This document shows positions 56,567 to 64,000 of a stretch of DNA of 64,000 nucleotides, piece after piece. Origin of the DNA: Pseudo-nitzschia pungens. Its lineage: Eukaryota > Bacillariophyta > Bacillariophyceae > Bacillariales > Bacillariaceae. The notes beneath the pieces were generated by a model. It did not search any database. It saw only the letters and a program-made list of their open reading frames with translations, and was not told the DNA's origin. Made by a program: the position numbers and the translations under genes. Each line of letters begins with the position of its first letter. The first letter of the stretch is position 1. Where the stretch lies: NCBI GenBank assembly GCA_037355855.1, contig CM074758.1:8281001-8345000 (forward strand), written 5' to 3'.

Positions 56567-58345
56567 GTTGTCTTTTATCGCGTAGCTGCGTCTTTTGATA
56601 CCGTGATTGGGGATGAGGTATATATCGTCTGTGCAAGTATGTCAACTACTAGCTCTATTCTATTCGATGGTTGATTGAATTATCTGCTGCTTCGATTAGT
56701 ATCCAGGGGTTGTAGCTAGCAATAACGCCTCTGAAGACTTCCAATCCGATGGGGTTGTTGTCGATTGTTTGGTATTCGTGACAGTCTCTTGTTCCCGTTT
56801 CGTCCTTTTTCGCTTCACGATACCGTAGTACGGTAGTCCAAACGATGGCTCGACCTCCTCGGAGAGAATGACAACTTTATTTTAATTCCCGTGTTGAATA
56901 TCGGTTCACCGTTCACATACGAAAGCGTAAGTTGTGTATTTTTTGAAAACAGTTGTTTTAGCGTGGAATTGCTGTTAAAAGCCGTCGACGCTCGGTACTT
57001 GTGTCTTATGGTGAATTCCGTCGCCGAACCCGTGCCGTATTTCGGCATCATTGTTTATTAGCATTCACGGAGTCTCATGCCGTTCAATCGTTCGAATTTT
57101 CAACAGGGCAATTTTGAAAATTAGTCCTACATCAGAAGGAAAAACTAAACAACGAGCGGTTCCATCCAAGATCTCGGCGAGTATGGCATGCTGTGAATCA
57201 TTTGATTTCCGTTGCGTCTCGGAACTCGTATTGTAACCGGTATCGACCTCTACGTTGGTACATGTGGCTTTTTCCTCCATAGGGAAGGAATCAATAATCA
57301 TCATCAACATGATTACACGTGCTACCAATAATACATATGCTCTTGCTGTGTTCCATCGATACTGAATACAGGTAAGGTTTACAGGTACCGTACCACACTG
57401 AACCTCAATTAGATGAACAAAAAATAATAATCTCTTACTTCTATTACCTTTCAAGTAAAGTGTTGTCTTTCAAAAACAAAAACATACTGTACTGCATTCC
57501 ATTATTGTTTTAAAAAAGTGTTGGTCACCAATTCAGTTAATTCTGTAGCCCCTCCTTCTTCATAATTTTTTTGTATCTAGTCTCTCTCTCTCTCTCTCTT
57601 TGCGATGCTGAATGCCAGGGAGTTCATTAGAGGGATTAAGAAATAAACCTGCCAATTGATTTGTCTGTTGCAATTGCTATTGTTACTAATGCTATTGATA
57701 GATGCCCTCTTGCATTGCCAATTGCAAGAACTTTGAGCATCTCCAATAGCAAATTGAATAGTCAAATGATGTTGACAGGTTGATTGTTTCTACTTTCTAC
57801 AACTCTTCTAAACAAAGAAGTCCATTCTGTGAAGATGATACAAACTATGAATGACCATTTAGCTTTTAGTTAGCTTTGGAAAATTTATGGGTCCAATTTA
57901 GAATGAAAACAAAAAAGTTCTATCACAAATCACAACGCAGCATCCCTGAGGATATCATTCTCTATCCTATAATTTTGCTATGCATTAATAAATGTATTGA
58001 CAAATAAGACACATGATCTCAATGCGTTGATTTGGGCGTTTGTTGTTGGTCATGATCTTGACTTCATCAAATATTGCAACTCTGATTTTGAGGAGGTATC
58101 TTTTCCTCCCCTCACGTGCTTTCTTGTTATTGACCCATTCACTCGACAGGGGCCATCCATTCTACACCGACATAATTTTCGAATTTACCATCTCTTCGAT
58201 GTCGAGATTTTTTCGATCCACTTTTTTGATGTTTTCTTCTGACGACAGAAATTTTCGAAAATACGAAAATCGAGTATTGTAATATGAATCGGAGCGGCGC
58301 AGATATCAAAATAATAATAGATGGCCCGAGCTGATCGCAACATCA
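56567..58345. other. Divergent intergenic region
   Basis: Upstream flanks of the M8 paralogue 2 and UBR/2OG genes. GGTAAGGTTTACAGGTACCG at 57372-57391 and a CT dinucleotide run at 57581-57599 are present. Minus-strand frames at 56815 and 57065 lack domains and are not called. Confidence 0.4.
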
Positions 58346-60019
58346 ATGGACACAACTGATTCTATCGTTGCCAATGGAGATGGCAAATCCAACGAAAGTA
58401 GCCAAGGCGAGAGCGACATCGATGAAAATGCTGACACAGAAGATCTTCTGTACACTGGCAGTTACGGGGACGAACCTCACCTACCAAGCCATTTTTCTAT
58501 GCAACGAGTGTATCCTAGATCCTTCAATCGGGGATGGACCTTCCGAGTGCGATACGTTCGGCGGAGTCCAGCACTGAACAAACACAGCAACAGCAATCGC
58601 CTCTTTGTATTTGCGAAGCCTGTGCTATGGTTTGTCACGATGGTGGATACCATGACGTCGACTACAGTCGGGATGGGACCAAGCTATTGTGATTGCAATC
58701 GTTTGGGAAATTGCCTGCTTTATGAAAAGTCCCTGCAAAAAGCCAAACAGCTTGGAATAGTCGCACAGGCTACTCCGGAGAAAGGAAAACAAATCGAAAC
58801 CTCCTTCGTCGGTATCTTCCTCGACAAGTTTTATTCGTGAAACATTCGATATTCCAATCTTGCAACAAGGCGCAACGGAGACTCCAGACGCAGAGCTCGC
58901 AACGTTGTTAGTAGAACAGGCAAGGGAGCTGATACGGCACACCAAGGAAACACATTGGATCGATGAGTCTGTGATTCAAAACACGTCGGAAAACGTTGGT
59001 AATGCATCGAACCCACAAGAACTATGCTTGCTGGAATCCCTTGCTTGGAGTATATATCTATCGCATCGAGAACGATACAAACACATGTTGCCAGACCATG
59101 GCAGTAAGGAGGGCTATGGAAAAGGAGGTGCCGAGTGGTGGGTTCAGGTAAAAGACATTTCAAACACGATTGATGAGGATGTCGACAGAAACAGAGATCC
59201 CAACGATCCTCCTTTGAGTTCATCTTCCATTGATTTGCACTATGACAAGGACGAAGCATTAGGCGGAATCCTTTGGTCTTGGTTCCTTCCCAAACTTGTC
59301 CACGGTCACTTATTTGACCGGATCCATCAGGCAACTGCAGCTCCAACGATTGTTTTTGACCACACATACACCCAAGACGTTGATGATGTCATGTACAGCA
59401 TGTTTCTCAGTCGACCCCGAATAGGGAAGCATGTCTGCTTTGATGGCAGATTATTACACGGAGCGCCATACCATCCATCGCTTCTAACTTCTCCTCTATC
59501 TTCACCTGCAAAAGATAAGTGGCAATGGACAAAGCCACCCCGCAGCGCCAGTCTTTCGTGTTACCTTTCTCGTCAATATCTGGAATGACCGAAGACCTGC
59601 CAATGTGCATTTGTTGGACGACAAAATTCGGGAATCAATCTTGCAGTTGCCCAAGTCCGAACTCATGGTTGAGAATAGCAATAAACTTCGATCGAAAACA
59701 GGTAATGGGTTGCTTATGAATCCGTTAGAGATACCTACGGTCTCCTTCGAAGAGTTAACAGACCTCCCAGAGGGTGCAGATGATCGCATCGAATTGCCAT
59801 TCGTATCCAATCTGGGTGAACAAGATGGCGACGAAGACGAGAATCGGTGGAACGGTAGTGGTCACCTTCCCCCCTCCGCCAACTGATGATTCCGTTCTAG
59901 TCAAATTTGGTCCCGGGCTGCAAGCCTATCTGGACTATGGCGCCGAGCCTGACGACGGCGAACAGATAGATCATGAGCTGGATTCACCCACTCAGACCAG
60001 ACAACCAGTCTATTTGTGA
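58346..60019 (+). CDS. UBR-box zinc finger / 2OG-Fe(II) oxygenase gene with repeated frame changes
   Basis: Starts at ATG 58346 with an acidic N-terminus. A UBR-type zinc finger is then spread over three frames: CTLAVTGTNLTYQAIFLCNEC, then LCICEACAMVCHDGGYHDVD, then YCDCNRLGNC. The downstream oxygenase domain is likewise in pieces: IDLHYDKDEAL, AESFGLGSFPNLSTVTYLTG, APTIVFDHTYTQD with FDGRLLHGAP, then FRVTFLVNIWNDRRP. These supply the H-x-D, distal His and Arg of 2OG oxygenases. Taking frame a as that of 58346, the order is a-b-c-a-b-c-b-c-a: eight changes, seven of them +1. No GT-AG intron of normal size fits. UBR boxes bind N-degrons or related peptides; a UBR-oxygenase fusion is inferred because the oxygenase part has no ATG of its own nearby. 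It could be a decaying gene, uncorrected sequence error, or recoded. Confidence 0.6.
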
Positions 60020-60137
60020 AGCATAGTAGCAATTTTGATGCATACTGGAGACCAAGAACCTGATTCGCACATGAATTACCGGAAAAATATAATGAGTTGA
60101 TCTAGTAATATATTTCTCGTCTAATGTGGCACATGAT

Positions 60138-62393
60138 CTATAACTCTCCCTCTACGTTGTAGTCATTTTTTTCTCCCGCCTTGACCGAGGTATTTTTCCA
60201 AAGCGGTGGAAAGATCTCCCCCATACTTATATAATGGCGGAAACTGTTCCAAATGTTCTGATCGCTTTCCCCCGGTCGGTCCAAAAACACAATGGCCTTG
60301 TGAGGAACGCCCTTGACGACGGTTATGGATTTTCCACTGTCCCAAAGAATATCGTAGGAATGACCTGTCGGAGTCTCTTTGTGCGATTCTATTTTGCAAT
60401 CGAATAAATTGTTGCTGACGAGGTTTGTTTTTCCCGATTCAGACTCCGACCAAATACGGACTTTTCGACCCAGGCTGTCTTTTTCTACCTCATCACCGTC
60501 TGGTTTCTTGACCATCAAGAAGCATTTCATCATTACATCTTCAGGATATGGTTCTTCTTCAATTGTGCGAAATGGCTTTCGTTCTGTGCTCTTCGTTCAG
60601 ATCGAGAGCTCGGATCGGCCAGGACTTCTCTTTATTTTTGTTCCAATTCTCAACGTGCCGATCCCATGCATCTTGCCATTCTTCACCGTAATCGATAAAG
60701 ACTGTAAAGTATCGTGACACGAACAAAACGGCAGAAATGGTATTGAATAAAAAGTAAGAAGACATAGTTGCATACAGAATTTTGGAAGAATAATGGAGTA
60801 TTACTGGCAGCGTACCTTCTTCACCCTCTGCGATGTCTTTCGTGGCGACAATTTCGATCACAAGACCTCCCATTTTGTTGAATGGCTGTAGTACCTCGTC
60901 CAACCAATCTCTGTGATTTTGTGGGTGTTCTGACCACATCATTTTCGCATTGACCTTATCCTTGGAAGGTGCGTGATTGATGTAACTTGCTACTGCCCCC
61001 GCAGGAAAGAAGAGCATGCTTGATTCGGGGTGACCATACATATAATTCATCAACAACTGTATCCCAATTCTGTCATCTGAATCCCGAAGCCACATGTAAT
61101 CGGGTTCCACCGATGAGTCTTCCTCGACTTCCTCAGCATTATACACGATGGTGTCAAGCGGATACATATCTAGGACGGCTTCATCCGGAAGTTGAATCAG
61201 GGGGACGGGTGCGACCAGAGTTCCTTCCTTGATTTCCCTGTTCGCAAACGCTCCACGTCCTGCATATGGAATGGTAGATGGGCCCGGTTTGATCATATCC
61301 ATGCAAAGGCCATTTTCTTCCAACCAATCCAAAGAACGAGTTGCTCCGGGGGCCTTCATGGTAAAAGATCCGCCCCTTTCCAAAATCCCTTTGAGGTCTG
61401 AGGGATCCTGAGGGAGCATATTTTTAATCTGGACTGCTTTTTCCTCTCCCGCAGCAGCAATCATTACATCAGCTTTCAAAAATTCATATATTTTCTTTCT
61501 CGATTCATCATCCAGTTTGTCATCGTGCTTGTCAAAAAACTGAACCATTTTCTCGATAGTCTGATCAACCCTTTCGTAATCCTTCTTGTTCAGTGACTCT
61601 TTCTCACCGGCTTCATTTTCCCAGTTTTCACCGAACTTCAAATTCAATGATGCATGAGTTTTTCAATTTTCGAAACACTGCATTGTGTTTATTTTCGCAA
61701 ACTACATTGCCAGAGTCACGCAGAGCGATTACCACGTACCTGCATGAAAATTTCTCGTCCGGCCGGGATGACCTCGGTCGACGCCACTTCCAAATTATAA
61801 TAGTTGCTGTATGCGCCTCGACCAGGATGAGCTTCTCCCGGATATTCATTCCAGGCCTCTCGGTGATAGGCACTCGAATGATTCCAATCCGCATTGGTAA
61901 GTTTCGGGTTGTACGCCCCGATCACCCCAAGCCCGGGAATAGCCGTCACAATTTTGGCACCGTAATTAGTGTCCTCAATCTCGAAGTGCCCACCGCTAGA
62001 CTGTGGAACCCAAACGAATTGTTCGAACCAATCTACAACGTTGGCGAGTTGGTTCACATCAAAGTTATCTGCAATCTCCCCCGTTTCTTCCATCCAGATG
62101 TTGTTGGCCATGAGGTGAAACGTGTGAATGGCCAAATCTCCAAATCCTACAGGAGAGTTGGCCGGGATATCTTTTCCGGCAAAGACTCCCCATTTGTGGT
62201 TTTCAGCGAGCGAAGTGGACGATGTAGCCATGTAAAGACCACAGGAACCCTCGCTATCGCCACTTTCCTGGTCGAAATCGGGACTCTTCCTTCTATTACC
62301 TTTCTTCGCGTCGGATTTCAAAGCAGATCTTGCCATTTTGGTTGATATCGCTAGCACCAAAACGGCGAGCACCGATGATGATTGCACTCTCAT
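60138..62393 (-). CDS. Secreted SET-domain protein (paralogue 2), one frame change near the 3' end
   Basis: Exons 61740-62393, 60816-61635 and 60701 onwards, with introns 61636-61739 (GTACGT...TTGAAG) and 60702-60815 (GTACGC...TTACAG). A signal peptide (SSSVLAVLVLAISTKMARS) is followed by the same two-part layout as the 22962-24971 paralogue. SET blocks: PYAGRGAFANREIKEGTLVA, SYINHAPSKDKVNAKMMW (NH motif intact) and GEEVFIDYGEEW, created by splicing. After HRTK the frame runs into TGA at 60561-60559, while the homologous continuation PFRTIEEEPYPEDVMMKCFL lies in the +1 frame and stays open to 60138. The change must fall between 60562 and 60596. No GT-AG intron fits there. Substrate unknown. 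Confidence 0.75.
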
Positions 62394-63142
62394 TGTTGGT
62401 CACCGATTCGAAAAAAATGTCTTTCGTGCAAGGTGATCGTATTCGTTTCTAACTTCTCAAAAGAACAAGCAAAGTGACTTCTTGCTTGTGGTATCGTAGC
62501 TCTATGGCAATCAGTCGCTCGTTCCGTTGCTTGATTTGATGCTTCAGAATTGTCTCATCCGCCCCACCGTCTCACGTATCACAATTATCCTCACTAATTC
62601 AGTTCTTTCCTTTCGAAGGATAAATCCAAGTGATCAAACGGTCATCTTTTTTTTAATTTTCGCTTCCCAATTTTCTGAATCACGCGCGATTGGAGCGTTG
62701 ATTTTAAAATGTGCGCGACATAGTGCCGTAGCACGCAGGCCCTGCATCCGATTCAAAAAACTGTCTTTGGGGGTGGCGCGTGTTCGTGGTTGATAGGGTG
62801 TTTGAATCATTGTTGTTGAGGCTCTCCCTCATCTCTATGGTCACGATGGGAAGAGGAGGTTTTTTTTGTTTTTTTAAAATGCTCGGTGAAATCTCTGCGC
62901 CTGTGTCGATGTCGCTTTCCTAATTTGATTTACACTGACGCGAAGTAGCCCAACAACACCTCCGATTCACGACTGTTGAACGCTATACAGCAATTTCTCA
63001 ATAGAGTGATTGACAACTTTTGCCAGTGTCAATACTTGTGCTGCAGTTCATCGATCCAAGAACAGGCCAGTGAGACCCAAGTTATCACTCGACAATTTTT
63101 TGCATCGACAAAGACGGTAGAGACGACTAGAACGACAAAATC
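62394..63142. other. Divergent promoter, SET paralogue 2 / LIS1
   Basis: Upstream region shared by two divergent genes. Apart from T-runs near 62648 and 62861, nothing specific is visible. The GTAAGGTT motif common elsewhere is absent here. Confidence 0.4.
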
Positions 63143-64000
63143 ATGGTCTTGACCGATCGGCAGCGTGAAGATCTACACGCAGGGATTTATGAATACCTGG
63201 TGAGCCGAGGAGATGTCTTTGAAACTGTTGCAAAGGCGTTTGCAGAAGCAGATCCCAAGGCTTTGGAAAAGAAGACCAACAATGTAGGCAAGACACCCCT
63301 CCTCGAGAAGAAGTGGACGGCCATTCCACGACTGCAAAAGAAAGTTCTGGAGTTGGAACGAGTCGTTGCACAAAGTGCAAAGATCCACGCCCATCGTACG
63401 GGATCGGATGATCCCAAGGCTAATGGTGGTGTTTCACGACGAATGCTCCCACGGCTTCCGTGTAACATTACTCTCCAGGGTCATTCAGCGGCAGTCACTT
63501 GTTTGAAGGTCCATCCGGTATTCACGGTGGTTGTGAGTGGAAGTGAAGACGGAACCATAAAGGTGAGTGATTCCACAAATAGAATTGTGTAATAAGAATG
63601 CAAGCTTTCTGTTCAAACTTTCCGTTCGTCTTGATTGATTTGCCTCTCCTGGCAAGATTTTCATCAAGGATGCATCAGTTGTACTTTCCATCGATTGGAC
63701 TAATATCTCACTCCATTCCTGGTCTTGAATGTTAGATTTGGGATCACGAAAATGGAGATTACATGAGGAGCCTCAAAGGCCACACCAATACTGTCAACTC
63801 GCTAGCTTTTACGCCAACTGGAAATTATTTGGCATCGTGCTCCAGCGATTTGTCCATTAAACTATGGGACTTTTCTACCTACAATTGTGTTCGCACTTTG
63901 CGGGGACACGATCATACTATTTCATCCATTGTATTCCTTCCGCAACAGAATATTATCCCGTCGGCGTCGGAAGATTCGTCGACTGGCATGGATGTCGCTG
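63143..64000 (+). CDS. PAFAH1B1: LIS1/PAFAH1B1 homologue, 5' part (cut by window end)
   Basis: Exon 1 63143-63562 and exon 2 from 63736 to beyond the window, joined in phase 0 across a 173-nt intron (GTGAGT...GTTAG). The N-terminal LisH motif ([21 protein letters not shown]) and a coiled segment ([14 protein letters not shown]) precede WD40 blades: [51 protein letters not shown] and [20 protein letters not shown], then [18 protein letters not shown]1 regulates cytoplasmic dynein. The last visible stretch reads [11 protein letters not shown], where a WD blade would normally have Trp before Asp. A small sequence change there is possible but unproven. Confidence 0.9.

Noticed and set aside
57065..57454. 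129-codon minus-strand frame
   Set aside because: One hydrophobic stretch but no signal or homologous motif; it overlaps a GGTAAGGTTTAC spacer motif, so it is probably chance.
58446..58683. Tiny introns (25-28 nt, GT...AG) as explanation of the frame changes
   Set aside because: Some phase-compatible GT-AG intervals exist, but they would remove zinc-ligand residues, and none fits the change next to YCDC. All supported introns here exceed 75 nt.

Overview
The window looks like nuclear DNA of a photosynthetic stramenopile, most likely a diatom. Genes lie on both strands with GT-AG introns of about 80-270 nt. Two products (at 10734-11078 and 45589-46481) carry the signal peptide plus AF-type cleavage motif that diatoms use for plastid import. 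There is also a bHLH-PAS regulator, a UGA-coded selenoprotein and eukaryotic tRNA genes. The species is not identified; the diatom assignment is inference.

Layout. 0.5-14.98 kb: condensin subunit CAP-G, an ER-type thioredoxin/PDI-like protein, a membrane protein, a plastid rubredoxin, the complex III assembly factor UQCC1 with a WW tail, and BCKDH E1 beta in seven exons, one only 11 nt long. 17-25 kb: a coiled-coil protein, tRNA-Asp, a large coiled-coil/multi-TM protein, a small membrane protein and a secreted SET-domain protein. 25.3-26 kb: a non-coding element with inverted ends. 26.8-39 kb: a 2OG-Fe(II) oxygenase divergent from a selenoprotein of the Sep15/SelM family, a protein with three SUMO-like domains, a three-gene tRNA cluster (Asn-Lys-Gln), a WDR76/CMR1-type WD40 protein and a membrane J-protein. 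40-56.6 kb: two leishmanolysin-like (M8) membrane metalloproteases flanking a second inverted-end element, a plastid thioredoxin-like protein and a bHLH-PAS transcription factor. 58.3-64 kb: a UBR-box/2OG-oxygenase gene whose frame changes about eight times, a second secreted SET protein with one frame change, and the 5' half of LIS1, cut by the window end.

The genes do not form one pathway. Themes are chromosome and DNA maintenance (CAP-G, WDR76, SUMO-like protein), secretory redox and processing (PDI-like, selenoprotein, J-protein, M8 proteases, secreted SET proteins), mitochondrial metabolism (UQCC1, BCKDHB) and plastid redox (rubredoxin, thioredoxin).

Most striking: the UBR/2OG gene with conserved residues intact across repeated, mostly +1, frame changes; a CPAU selenoprotein with a reconstructed C-terminal membrane anchor; an 11-nt microexon; two inverted-end elements both bracketed by GTAC; and two unrelated genes whose TGA stop is directly followed by the same TTGGA repeat. 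Splice sites were placed by eye from GT-AG signals, reading frame and family conservation, without transcript data.
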